A stretch of 64,000 nucleotides of DNA. Source: Onchocerca lupi. Taxonomy: Eukaryota; Nematoda; Chromadorea; Rhabditida; Onchocercidae. The notes below the pieces were generated by a model that was not told the origin of the DNA, searched no databases, and saw only the letters and a list, made by a program, of their open reading frames with translations. This document shows positions 38,401 to 53,400 of this stretch, one piece after another (within the stretch, counting starts at the first letter, position 1; the number at the start of each line of letters is the position of its first letter). The stretch covers positions 62,001 through 126,000 of the forward strand of contig JAOVVO010000097.1 of NCBI GenBank assembly GCA_028564675.1, written 5' to 3'. Both the position numbers and the translations under genes were made by a program.

Positions 38401-41400
38401 TATCGATTACCAAGAATTGGTATATTCCGATCAACAATATGTATCATGACAGGAGCTGACGATGATAGAGAGGGCTTTCCTACAATAGAAATTTATTCCA
38501 AACTTTTGCTTCGATTGGGATTTAAAGTCTGTTCGAAATTTAAAATGTTAAATGAATGATGTATAACCATCTATTACACGACTATTTGATGGGAATTTGT
38601 AAATGCTTCTTCAAAATCATTTCAATTTTCTGCTTACCTTGATCTTCTGCAACAACTTCCAGTAAAACACTATCGAAGTTAGCACTTTCAAATGATTGAT
38701 TAATAACGATCTTCCCATCATATTTGTTAATATCAAAATACTTCGAGCCTGTTTTCAATCTATACCTGAAATAGATCATACGTGATTAGATAGAATTTAA
38801 CCTTGGAGTTAAATGAAATTAGATGAAAAATTGTTATACCAAATTATCAGACTAAAAGTGAAATGGTTTTTTTTTTTCCGATGAGCATATCGTTTAAAAT
38901 CGTATAAATTTTCCATCAAAGATCTTTTTTTTTTTTTTAAAGGTTGCTAGAATTTAGTCAAGTAAGCTCTGCTGGATGGAAAAATTTAAACAATTTTTTT
39001 TTCAAAAAAAAAAGAAATTTCTCACAAATTTCACAAAAATCGCCTATCGAAGGAATCAAAAGCTTCTGCTTCTTTCCTGCTAGATGATAGTTTCTGCGTC
39101 ATTCCCATTCAATTTAATCAGATTTAACAAAATCTTAACGAACCTAACAACACCGTTGAATCCCTCGTCAGCATCAATAGCCTTCACACTGATTACTTTA
39201 TCACCTGGCTTAATATTACGTGTAATTGTAAGCTCATACGGAAGACCGATAAACTGTGGTTCGCAATCGTTTTTATCCTCAATTTTGATTGTCACAATAC
39301 TTTGCGCTCGCTCGTTGCCGCCACTTAATCGTCGTGCCTAGAAATTTTCAATCTTTCAGTGATATTTTAATATCATTTTTGTGAACAAAAAAAGTCTTCT
39401 TGATGAGAAAACCAAAATTTTTCATCATTTATAATCTTATAAAACTAAAAAAAAAAAAAGAATCTAAAAATTCTTCATGACGCGGGAAAAAAATATGCCC
39501 AAAAACATACCTGTACAATAAATTGCACCATGGATATTTTTTCTCGATCAATGGTAGTACCAGTCCAGCTGATAATTCCGGATGTGGTGCCGACTGTGAA
39601 ATAGTTGTTCGGATTTAAAATGCTGTAAAGAAGGCTATCATTTGTCGCACTCCCGGCACGGACAGTCAGCAATCGCTCCGGTACAGATGATGATATGTTT
39701 TCTAGTATCATTGCTTCATAGTTTGTTTCCAAAAATTTGATCGTATTTCCAATCTGAGAAGTGTTTTCAGTGCGAACCGATAGGACCGCAAAATCTGATT
39801 TCAAACCATCCGACACGACTAACTTAATCTGAAACTGACATTTAATAATTCATCTTTTTAAAATTTATTGTGATTCTGTTTTTCGTATTTTATAATTGTT
39901 GAAACAACAGAACTTAAAGTGTGAGTTTTTTCGTGATTTTAAAGCTTGATCTGAATTATAAATCAGTGCAAAGATTTGATTGGTAGAATTTGCTATCTGT
40001 CCTCAAAAAGTTGAAATTGAAGTTCATCTCACAACTTTATGACAGACAATATTATGATTACCTCATAATTGTTTTTTGCATAGTCAGCCGAACTATTACC
40101 ATCCGTATAAATGCGTCCCGTAAATTCTTCTACAGCAAATAATTTGCTATCGCCGGATGCCGCAATGGCATAACGTAATACACCTACTGTATCTATGTCT
40201 TTAGCTGATACATGGCATATTGTCGTACCTGAAAAAATATTTTCAAGTACGACTCATTACAGGTTCAATTATTAAATCACAATGACATAATCAACTTCAA
40301 TTTTTTTTTCTTTACTTAGAGCTACACAAAATTCGCACAGAGAAAAGTTTATCTACTTAATAAGCTTACTTCTGGTAGCTAATTTCTTTCGAGATTTACT
40401 CTTAGTAAATTGGTTAATTGCTAGACCTATAATTATTAAGTTCTAAACTTACGCTTGATAAATCGCTCATTTGCTAGTTTATATGTAATAATACTCACTC
40501 ATTTAGCTTATATAGTTACACAGAAATATCTTCTACTTTCAAAAATTTAAAATTCTTTTTCAGCTCAAAATCAAAATTATCAATCAATAATTTGCAAATG
40601 AAGAAGAAAAAGAAAATGAAATCGACAAGAATTTTGCAAACCTTTAAGAGTTGGCAGAAAAAGTGTCACATTATAGTGTTTTTGGATGAAAAGAGGTGCC
40701 ACATCATTCACATCAACAACCACTATTTCAACCAAAGCTGGCACTGGTGATGTCAACATCCGTGGTGCGGAATCACTTGCTTGAACATAAAATGACCAAT
40801 GTCTTATCTAAAACGTAATCAGTAACCAGTCACGGACACTGATAAGTCAAACTACTGGTCAATTAATTCTGGGTTTTTCTTCTAATCTACAATGGAAAAT
40901 GAATATTTCCTTAGCAAAGATAAAAGTCAGAAAAAATGAGCATCAAAAGGGAGAAGAGGGAATATCTGCCAGAGTGGAGTATGAGAATATGATATAATAT
41001 ATCATAAATAGAAATGAAAACTTTTAAATATAATTATTAATATATCACTGGAAATATCGACAAAACTAAGTTTTTCTTACTGCATCTTTGAAAATATAAA
41101 CAATTTTTAAATGAAATCAAAAATTTTGGGTAACACTTCACAATACAAATATCAGAAAAGTGACCTTTCTTCCCCTTTGTTGACATTATTTAAAATATAT
41201 CATCTGAATTAACAGTACCGTATCTACGACGATACTGATTCCTCCTTGCTAGATCTTTGAATAAGCACTAACTTTCTCGAAGTCAATTACTGCTTTTGTT
41301 AGAACAGCACCAGAGATGTAGTCGACCGTGAAATATGGTTCAAGCGGTGAAACAATACGATAATTAACAAGCCCATTGATTCCTTTGTCGTGATCAATTG

Positions 41401-44400
41401 CTTTCACAAGCAATTGACGGCCATCTTTTAACAACACCGATGAATCTGCAAAATCAGATCCCTCATTACGATTTAAAAAATTTAGCAGTTCTAAAAACTT
41501 ATTCGCAAATTCTCCTCCTTATCAAATATTTGACTAATCAGTGAAATTTTATTAAAAATTGACATTCCAAATATTTGGAAGTAAAAAATCAAACTTGGTG
41601 GCATATTTTCCTGAATGTATCCTTGATAAATGGTATCATTGAAGTACGGTGCATACTGGTTCTCACTAACAATCTGAAATCATTTGGTTTGCAAAGATAT
41701 TTGAATTGCAATACTTGAAAGTTGAGTCTTGAAATTTGAGTATTGTAATACTTAAGAATTTAAACTGTAATATTTGGAAATTGAAAATTAAATGCAAAAA
41801 TGTAGAACAGGCATCATATCTGAGCAGAAAGTTGGAACAGAAATGTTCAAAAATCAAGTAAAACTTCTGTTTATTCATTTTTTTTTTATAACAGTAAATA
41901 TAGCCATTTAATTTTTTTTTGCAATGTTCTTCGTTCTTACTACTATTTAATCTTTCTGTTTTCCCTTTTCATTTTTAGGAATTTCCTTCATTTTTTGAAT
42001 AATTATTTGCTTTGCATAATTTTCTTCCCTATAATGAGCAGTTCTGAAAATGGATGATGGTGTCAGTGGAACGAAGATTGATCAAATGATCTATGTTAAC
42101 TGTAAGAAAAGCTTACTTTGATCTTCAGCTCCATAAAATCTTCAGTTCCCATCGCATTTCGTGCAATTGCCAAGCAAGTGTGAGGAACTGACGCAGTACT
42201 AGTAATTTGTCTTGTAGAGATAATTCCGGAAATTGGATGCACTGAGAGGGATGGACATGGATCCCGGAAACTATACCGAATGCTAGTGACACTATTCGTG
42301 TTTAATGTATAAACAATCGTATTAGATGGTGTAGATTCGTGTATGGATAGGGAATATGATGATCTGAAAAATTAATAAATGATAACAAAATGATATTAAA
42401 AGAAATCATCACTGAGAAAATTTATCTAAGAATCTCTGGTTCAGCTTTGGAATTCAGAGAAAATTTTTAAAACTTAAACCGAAATATTTGATGAAGACAC
42501 AAACTATAAGTATTGCCGTCAAATGTATTGTTCTCGTTTATCAAAACCTTATTGATTTACAGGTTTTAGACAAGAATTTCTTAGTAAAATTTCAAAACTC
42601 CGATTCAAAATGTCTCGGAAATATTTCTAAAGAATATTTTTTACCGAGAAAAATGAATGATAATGATGAGAGACATCAAGCATCAAAGAAAGTGATAATG
42701 GCATCTTAAGATGGAAATAATGCTATCGAAAATAAACAATCAAAATTGAGAATCAAATTTTTTACTTACTGAGGAAAACTGACGCGACCAAGATCATCAC
42801 TGACTATATTTATTTCAACATTGCATCGATCAGCTAAACTGTCATTTTGTTGGATACTAGCCTGTACTATCAACATTGCTCCTTCACTACCGTATGATAT
42901 CAGTGGAGAAATTAATTTGATCTCACCGCTGTATTGATTGATTGCAAAGTGACCGCCTTCATTGCCTATGAATTCGAGTGAAACAAATAAATAAGCAAGC
43001 AAAAATGTAATTGAAAATACTGAAACAACGATAAAAATCCATATTAAGTTTCATTTTTTTCTGAATTTTTCTTTACAATAATTACTGCCATAACAACATC
43101 AGCTAATTAACATATATCGAAATGAATTCAATCCTATCGTTCACATCAGTAAGCGAAAAATTTTAAATACCTTCGATGATTGAGTATTCGATATTGCTAT
43201 GATTCAAATCGTATGCACGCACTGTCAAAATTGTTGTTCCCACCGTTGAACTATAAATAGGAAGTACTTCATGTAAATGAAAATATGCTGAGAGATTTTT
43301 GATTTAAAAACAAAATTTTAAAAAATTGCAAATAAGATTTTGATCATGTTTTAAGCTGAAGTGAAATAATTTTACTATTTCTTAGTATAAAAAATGGATT
43401 ATGTCATTTTTCTCAAGGATAAGAATGAATTTTTACTTGATTGCCTATGAATTATTCATTTATTTTCATTAACTGGCTAATACATTAAAGAATCAAGAAA
43501 AATGATTCAAATCTGGCGATACTTAAGTGTTTATCGAGCAAATTAATGAATTAATCATTCGTCTTTGTGATCAGGCAAACCTGGCTGAGATGGATGTGAC
43601 ATATTTGGAAACAACGAATTTTGGTGGCATTTTGGCCTCATCATGCAATGATATGTTGATCAGTGCATGGTTGATCATTTGATTGAAACGAGCGTATACA
43701 ACCAAAGTGAACAAGTTGGTAACCATGTTATTTAGCGGTTCAGCAACAACTATTTCTCCAGAACTGTAAGAATATTAGATGAGATCTTCTTGATCTAACT
43801 CTAAAAGTATGAAATTCAAGATTTCAGGAATTCATAAGCTACCTTGGATTGACACGTAATTTATCGGCAACAGCGATATCCTCCACTACATGTATTCCAA
43901 AAATTATTCCTCGGTTATTGATAGAGCCATTCGCATGTTCTACAGTAGCTTTCAAGGTGTGCACTACTGTCCCTACAGGTGCTAGCCTTGATACATGAAT
44001 TTTATGATGCTGAATATCAAATTCAGGTCGACTTCGATGTTTTCGAGATATCTCAATCAATACCTGCAATTTATGATTTTGACAACTGCGTTGTTAGTAG
44101 TATCTTAGTCAATCCTATTCTATTGCCCTCATTTTTAAACTTTTTCACTTCAGATTTTGAAATGAGATTATTCGAATAAGCCAAATTATGGAACTAACCG
44201 TGCCTTCTGTAGCATCAAGACCATCATTTACAGAGAATTTCAATCTCACTTCAGTGATGTTTCTCTTGATAAAATCAAGGCTTTTCGCCAAGTATAACTC
44301 TCCTGCATCGCAGCTGCAATTTGGAGAAATGGTAAATAGAGCAATCATTTGAATGAAATTTCATTTTACTTGCTGGAAAAATAAAATATTTCGAATTTTG

Positions 44401-47400
44401 TAGAAATTTGAAAATCGATACTTTTGTTTGTATATTCACTACTTGTATTTCTTCAATATCTTCTTGTCTAATTACTAATTTATCATTTTTTTCAGAATTC
44501 CCGAAGAAAAGCTACAAAACTAAACAAAATATATCATGAAGAGCAGATTCCTCTAAAATTGTCAGAAAATTTATTAATTATTTCTTGAAATGATAAATTA
44601 GTTTATATGAACAAATAACCTGATAGCAAACGTATTGTTTGGATTACCATCAATGATTTTCCACCACAATTGATCTCCGTCTGGATCTTTGGCTTCAATT
44701 AGTCCAATTGTTTCACCGACGCTATCCGCATCTGATATCGATAGCTGAGCCCAGCGATTCTCGTTCAACAATTTCGGCTTACCATTTGCCTGCACGATTT
44801 CAAACTCATGCAATACTTTTTAATTAAAAATTATAAAATTTCATGAAACGGTTCTGTAATTTCTCAATTTTAATTTGGGATGAAACTCGTACAGCCATTT
44901 TTGTATGTCTTCCAATAGCATTCAAAGTGATCGAAATCGACGGTGACGTTTGTTGCGGTTGACCCATATCGCTCGCCTGTAGGTGAGTTGGTATTACTTA
45001 TTTACTTATTTATTCATTTATTTTCTGATTTAAATCAACTAAGATTACTCAGATTCCAAGTGTACCTCTTTAATTCAATGACTAATTTACTGTTTCAAGT
45101 AAACAGTGGTTAGCAGGATAGTATGCCTCAATTAATATAAAATTTCAAATTTTATGTATGAAAAGCATAACCATAAATGCACCGTTAGCTGGAGAGAATA
45201 AAAGTAGAAAAAATGTACCTTCACAGTTAGTTGATAACTTTTGTTTTCTTTTAAAGATTCAGATGTAATTATTCGACCGTCAGAATCAATAGAGAATAGC
45301 GGATCTGCTTCAGTTAAATTGTACATCAACCAAGCATTTTCCATTTCATCAATATCGATGGCAAATATTCTTAAAATGTAAAAAATGAGAAAGCTTTCAC
45401 TATTACACAACCATATATTTTTCGGCTTTCACATTTCAGCTTGAAGTTATTCAGAACACAAAGAATTCAACTGTTTGATGTTTCATCATTCTTATGGTGG
45501 ATGAAGTTCAGAGATCAACACTTACCTGCATAATTCACCAACTTCACCTGCTGGTACATTGAAGTTATAAGCTATTTGTTTGAAAAAGGGTGCATTATCG
45601 TTTAAATCAGTGACAGTTATTATTACTGGTACTGTTGCACATAATTTTGGATCACCTTGATCGCAGAATTCTACTACAATAACGTGCTCTTTTTGAGTTT
45701 CGCGATCCAAGCGTCTTTTTCCACGAGTTACCACATATCCTGAAATATTCAAAACATTTAAGTCCTAAATAAATACATCATAGTTCTGCATTCGATCGTA
45801 TAACTAAATCTTTTTGTGAATTCTGACTAAAATATTTGAAAACGACCTGTTTTAGAATCGATTGCAAAAAAACTCTGAGGATCACCGCTAATTATTTTAA
45901 AACGCACATTCATAATGCCATAGCGATTCGAAAAGTCATCTTTATCTTCAGCCTCAATCTAAATACAAAAAGTAATAAAAGAAATAAAAATTTCAGCAAT
46001 AGATGAATGTAATTTAGTTCTAATAATCAGCAATAAGTATTTTCAGTTTTTTCTACAGCAATTAAATGATTACTTTGACGATGACTGTATTTTCCGGTGA
46101 ATTTTCTGGAACACTGGAAAAATAGATAGGACGCAATGATAGCGGTACATGATCATTTTTGTCCAGAACGCGAACAAACACATGAAGTATGGAAGTAAGT
46201 GGCACTGGATTCAGATCAGAAGCTTCAATTATTAGCCAGTAGGAACCGCATGCTTCACGATCGAGAATTATCGAAGTTCGTAATATTCCTGCAAATTTAT
46301 AATTTATCACATATTATGAAAGTATAGAAATTGAAAAAAAGATAATGCGGCTGAAGCCCAGAAGTTTCACAGAGCATAAGCGTCTTTTTGAGTTATCATT
46401 TTCAACTTGGTTGGATTAAAATAAAGGTTTGATCTCTCAAGAATTAAATAGCAGTAAATAACAATTTTCTAAATAATCTTCCCAAAAAAATTTTTTAACA
46501 AAAAAATCTTCATTATATTACGGAAGATATAGGAAAAGATCCGGAAAATAGAAAATTAGGTAAAATAATTAAGTTTAACTTCTTAAAAATCTAAGAGATA
46601 ATTTCTTAAAAATTTAATCCAAAGCTAGAGGCCTTCTTAATACCTTCAGAATCAACAGTGAATGAACTGATTCCATCACCACCAACAACAGTATACTTTA
46701 CAGGCATCTCTGGCCCATCTGGATCAACGGCATTCAAAGTAAGAACTTCGGTCCATACGGGCATATTTTCTGCAAAAGTTAATTTGGATGAAAAGTTCAC
46801 AAGATGAGAAATATCTTGAGATTAACTGATACTAATAATAATTCCTGAATTTTTCCAAGCCTATGAAAATCTTCAAGACATTATATTCTAACATTTAAAT
46901 GCATATCTTACCGTAAACAGTTGCTTCGTGCGCAATATCATCAAAAAGTGGTGGAGACAAATTTTCATTTACATCTGACAGCTCCACCAGTACTGTACAA
47001 ATAGAACTTAACACCGGTTCACCGCTGTCCATTGCCTATATTACATTGAGATATCATCATTTTTGCTAATACGGTAATTTTTCTTTCTTACTACAGTAAT
47101 TTCCCTTTCATACCTTTTTTGAAGAATAAATAAGCGAAGTTAAATAATACCCAATAAATGGTAAAAATTAATAGATGAAACTTACTTCTATAGACAAATT
47201 ATACAGCTTTGTTGTTTCAAAATCAAACGGCTCATCAGTATTCACAAAAATACATCCTGTATCTTCTTGTATACGAAATGGTACTGTAACGGAAGTTTCG
47301 AGAGTACTGTCAAATGCATAGGCCACTTCACCATTTTTACCCTCATCCGGATCCCATGCTGCTACACATGTTAATAAGGCGTTATTTGGATAATCTTCCG

Positions 47401-50400
47401 GAATTATTATCTGAAACGCTGGTTAATACGATGAGATTACGTCACTGCATAATTAATAGATATTATGAAAAGGAATTACGGTAAAAACAAAATTTCGGCA
47501 TAACTATAAAAATGAATAAATTATAGAAGTTTGATATGGTATGACACTTAAAGAATTTTCTTACAAATAATATAAGTAAAAGCAGAAATCATGAAATTAT
47601 CAAAACCATGAATTAAGTACTTAGTACTTCTTTTTCTAGCCCTAACTTGTAGAATTAAAAGTGTAAAAACTGATGAATAAAAAAAAAAAAATGGCATGAA
47701 ATAATTAATAATTCCTCATAATTGCCATTAATTGTTCTCACTTAGAAAACAAAACAATCAACGATGTTTATTTTGAACATTGATTTCTATGAATTATCAT
47801 CATTTTAAAATAATTCAAAAAAATTGTACTTTTCGAATAGACTCAGAACATAAAGGAGCGTTATCGTTAACATCGGTGAGAACAACTGTAACATTCACAA
47901 ATGCAACCTTCATTGGATGTCCATGATCGAAAGCCATAACCGTAAATCTAAAATGCATATTTCCATTCTATTTTTCGATTCTGAATTGATTAAACTTTTG
48001 AATTACTACAAAAAAAAAAAAAAAAAAAAAAACCTGGAAATGTATATTATAATTATTTCCAAATAGAAAGAACTATAATCTACCGATGAAAGGCCATCTC
48101 TTCACGATCAAGTTTCTTGATAACTTGCAAAACACCACTGTTTTCGTCTATTTGAAAATGACTTTCTGAATTTATTATTTGATATCCAACTTGTCCGTTA
48201 TTATGGTAATCATTGTCCTGGGCCGATAGTGCTAAGATTTTGGTCCCAATTACAGTATCCTCCGCTATACGTACGCGATAATATGGCTGAAATAATAATA
48301 TAACAGGAAAAATAAAAAATCAGTGCTGATGAAAGACCAGAAAATGAGATAAGAATTATATTTGGTTTTATTTAGCTCCTTCCAGCTATGAGTAGCTGCT
48401 GAATATCTTTCTAATCAGATCAGTTGACTATTTGCAGCTCAATTCGAAAATTTCTGAGCACCTTCTCGAAGCGTGGTCTATGTACATTGGCTTCAGAGAT
48501 CAAGACTTTGATGATTCCATTGGTACATCTAACAGGTTGACCCCAATCACAAGCACTTATTTGAACGATATATTCCATTGGTTTTGTTTCATTTTTGTTT
48601 CTCAACAAGTCCGTCAACGGTAGCAATAGAATAATTTGACCACTAAATGGTTCCAATGCAAAAAATCTGTCAGAAGTGCCGAATCGTATCAAGCCAGCAT
48701 AGCCGATATCACCATCGTGAGCTTCAACTCGTCCCAGTACCTTAAAGAATTGATTTTAATCTAAATTTGCTAACTTTATAGTTTCAATTATAGAACAACA
48801 TACCATCTTAACATAATTATAAGCAATAATCAATGAGTGATAAAAACTATAGAATTAATTTTCAAGCAAAAAGTAATGCTCACTACTCATTGTCATCTCA
48901 TAAAATTTGCATTCAATCATAATCTTTTTATCACTTTAATAATCATCTTTATCATTATACAGTTATTGTCAAATGAGGATTTCATTTATAAAATTGTTTA
49001 CTGTGAACAATAAATAATATAAATTTCCATTTTTTTTTTATCTTCCTCGCCTCTTCTTTCTCTCGCTCTTAAATATTAAAATTTAATTCATTTATCAAAT
49101 CAATATTTTCTTATTTCCATAAATGGTTTAACAATCCATTGTATAGCGATCTATGTGAAAAGAAATGAGAGAGCAAAACAGACTAATACATTAACCGAAA
49201 ACAAAAAGTTCAATTTCATGGAGATACCTTTCCAGGTACGGTATCTTTAGGTACAACAAGAACAGTTTCGTTTATGAGAACCGGTGATTGTTTATTTTGC
49301 GGTTCACGAAGAACTGATGGCTTCGTCTTGAGCGGAGGTTTTGTACCGCTAATATACGTGTTAATCAGTACTTCACTGCTTCGCGAAAATGGCCATCCAG
49401 CATCAGATGCTCGGATTCTAAGCTTCCATTGAGATTCGTTCCCCAGTGGTTTCTGTCGTAATGCAACCTAAAGCAAACTTAACGGAGTAAGCTTTTCTTC
49501 AATTCTGATGTATTGTATTATTTGAATATTCAATATAAACGATCTACCAGTTTATTGCCACGTCAAATAAAACGAGATATTAAAAATTTAAGATTTTGCA
49601 AGTTTTTTTTTTTGAAAATTAAAGATTTCTTTTTAGAGGGTTTTGCAGAGCACATTGTTCTACTGTAAGTAGATAAAATATACTTCGCCTGAATTAGGAT
49701 TGACAGCAAAGATCTGCTTAGTGATAAGCGCTTCACCGAGTAATTCATATCGGATGTGACCATTTGCGCCACTATCGATATCCAGTGCTTCTGCTTTAAA
49801 CAATACTTTGCTCAGCGGGTAATTCCGAGGAAAAGCTGCAAATTTAATTGACGCTTAAGACTGTCGGCACTAATTCTTTGAATTTTTGATATTTCCCGTT
49901 CATTCGTTAGGATTAATGACCAGAAAATCTTCCTAACATTTTCTCAGGTAAAGATTTAAAAAGTTTCGAATTTAAATCAAAGGAAATACAAAATATAACA
50001 TTCGAAAAAAATAATAACTTTCTTCTTTAGCCGATTCATTGTCATACTATTCACTAATATCGTGACAATGCTTTGTTAAGGCAGATTAATTTTCTCCAAG
50101 TTTTCTTAGATAAATTAATTTACATAAAACAAGCAAAATTAATTAACTAATTCAAAAATCGAACTGAAACATGCAAAAACTTTTACCAGTTTGTAAATCC
50201 CTTATCAATATTATCGATTATATCTAAACTCTTGTATCCCTTAATTTCTTCATCTTCCAAATGATGCAAACAAAATATGAACAATAGGAATTCTCTCAAG
50301 TCACTACAACCAGAAAGTTCATAAATTGTTTACCAACAGGGTCACCTCGAGCCCATTTAGCAGCAAAAGTTGGACAATGGTCATTACTATCTGTTATCAT

Positions 50401-53400
50401 TATTTCTACTTCTTTCTTTGTTTCCAAAGTATTGTCCAGCAACTGAAACATATCATTTGTCATGAAGACGACAGTTGCAACAATGTTTCATCTAAACTTG
50501 TCAGTAATTTCCTGTTAAATACACACCACGTCAGATTTAATTAATTTATGAAATTAACAGGCAGATTCAACATCGTCAATTTATCTTCCAATGATTATAT
50601 AAGCTGAAAAATTAGATTTCTGACAATTTGGGCAGTTTCTGTACTGGACTATCATTTTTAATAAAAAAAAAGTACCAACCCTGGCAAAAACTTCAAAACG
50701 ATAAAGTGACACATTTTCGTAATCAAGCCATTCGATTACTCTTATATATCCGCTTTTCTCATCTATAGAGAAAGGCAGATTCCTGTCAGCATTTGAAGTT
50801 GAATACCTGTTTAAAATTGAGCTTAAAATAGTTTCCTTGACTTTTGCTAATGATTCCGAATGCAGAATTGATGAACTTTTTCATGACTATATCAAAGTAA
50901 CTATAGCATATTTTAATAATGGATTTCTTTCTTTCCATATGTGTCATTTTGCTACATTTTTCAATTAATTCATTTATCGCAAATATTAGCCATTAGTATT
51001 TTTAAAATCAACTAGATGATGGCTCCAATTCAACTTTAAATATGTTCTAGCTTTCTTAATGTTTCCAGATAGAATACCTCGACGTATCTTTCCTAGGCTC
51101 CAATTTATGACGCAACTATTACCAGGATATGGAACGATTGATAAGTGACCAGATTGATGTATATTTCAATTTATATTATCAGAATCATATCAATATCGAA
51201 CCTTATTTGCTCATCATCTCCATCAAAACCATTTAAAACATGAGCTTTCAGTTGTGTGACAACATAACCTATAGGTACCGATTCGTTAACAACAATTTGC
51301 ACGATTGATAAATCTTCAAATTGTATCAGTCGTTTGCCTATTAATTGTATACTAATGTTTCCCACCAGATCTTCAACGAAATCATCAACAACAGTTGCTT
51401 TTAGCTGAATAAACCAGTCAGCATGTGGCCGAATACCTTAAAAAGTTTCTTTCATTTGAATTTAGTTTGTATTAATTCTTTTAAATCGTTAAGGAATTTG
51501 AAAATTTAGATCAAATCTCTAGATGAAAAGTAAAACATATGCACGTCCCAAAGTATTCGATAATCCTCAAAAAACTAATTGTTAATTAACTTGAAATTCA
51601 AACTTCGCTTCAGTTCAATCTTTTACCTTAAAGTTAATTAAAGTTGAATTTTTGAAGAGCAATGATATTTACCTGCCATTTACTATAATTAATTTCTCGT
51701 CATTTGCCTAATAATTGAAGGAAGCAAATGATAAAATTAAGTGATTAACAAATGTGCTAACCAGCGATGGTTTCAACGAGCCAAACATTGTTGTTGCCTG
51801 AATCTTTTTTCAGGACAAAAGCGCCAGCATGTTCTTCATCGATGATCTCCAACTTGGCGATTGTATCTGTTGTCATCTCTTCTATCCTTGCTATTGCAAC
51901 AATTTGAGTTACATTCCACAAACTTGCTGATATCGGTTTCATCTCAATTCTTAACTTTCGCTCACTCTTCTCCACTGATCCTACCGTTATTATCTACGAA
52001 ATGCATAATTTAATCATAAACTATGATAATGAGAAATTTTAATTACAATGATGGCATTAATTACAGCCTTGAGACAGAAGCAGAGCGAAAAATGAGAGAC
52101 GAAAAGAGATAATCATCTATTGCTCATTGCATCAAAATAAACCAATAAAATTCAGACATTTTCGCTTTGATTATTTCTAAGAATTATGCATGAATTTGAA
52201 AATGACTGACCACAGAGTTATAATTCCTGATAAGGATCTAAGAGTTACTGAGATTCTACAAAATTTCACATTTATCATTTATTAAGAGCAAAAAATTTAT
52301 CAAATAATGAAAAAGAACCGCTTTAGCTTTATTATGATTGAAGAGATTATTTTCATTATCGCTATGAGCCCTTTTTCGAAATAGTCTTGAAGCTCGATCT
52401 TCGGCCAAAAGCGTCAATTCATAGGTGCCAGATTCCAAGGATCGCAAATTCCGGATAGCACCAGAAATCGGGTCAACCATGAAATCAAGTGACCATTCCA
52501 CTAACGAATAATAAATTTGACTATTCAGGGCAATATCAGCATCAGAAGCCTGCACTTGCAGGATGGTGGTAAACGGCGATATCTGTAAAAAGATGAATAT
52601 AGCGCAGAATCTTATCATATACAACGACATATAAGTCTAAATTATATCTTAACCCATGTCTTCCCATTTTATCAGTTACGCCGCAAAAGTGTCGCAAACA
52701 TAAGGACGATTTATACATGCATGTGTATGCATCGCATTTCAGGAGTTCATTATTGATGGGAAAAGAAATCAAAACAAACATTTTGCTTGATTTCAACTCT
52801 ATACTCCTCCTTCTCGAATATTGGTCCCGCATCATTTTGATCTGTTACAAATAAGTTAACTACAACTGTTGTCTCCAAGTTTGTTGCATCCTTTCGACGA
52901 CATGATGCTTTGATTAGAAATTCATATCGATCCTAAATTTAAAACCATTTTACTTTTCAAATTTATTGGACATGTCTGAAACATATCACTATAACTTCAC
53001 TAATAGTTAAATGTGCAGTTTCAGATCCTTAAAAGTATTAGAATTTCTTGGGCATAATGTTATTTGGAGCATAAGTTTAAAAAAATTTCAGTTTCTAAGA
53101 AATTTCAGTCTTTTCATTTTAACAAGTATTGATAAGCAGCTGATATCTTAGAACGCAACTTGATAATACTGTTTTCCAATTAGTAATTTTTCTGCACTTT
53201 TTCTTCTTTTCCTAACAAGCAAGCAGTAAAAATGCTATATGACTGCATCGTGAGCTTTTCTCGAGACTCATGTCGGTTTACTCAAATAATTGAATATCGA
53301 GTCAATCTTGATATTCTGGACATATCCAATTCTTTCTAATCTATTTCTTTTTTAATCATTCCGGTATTATCAAACCTTTAATTCCCGATTGAGTATTCCA

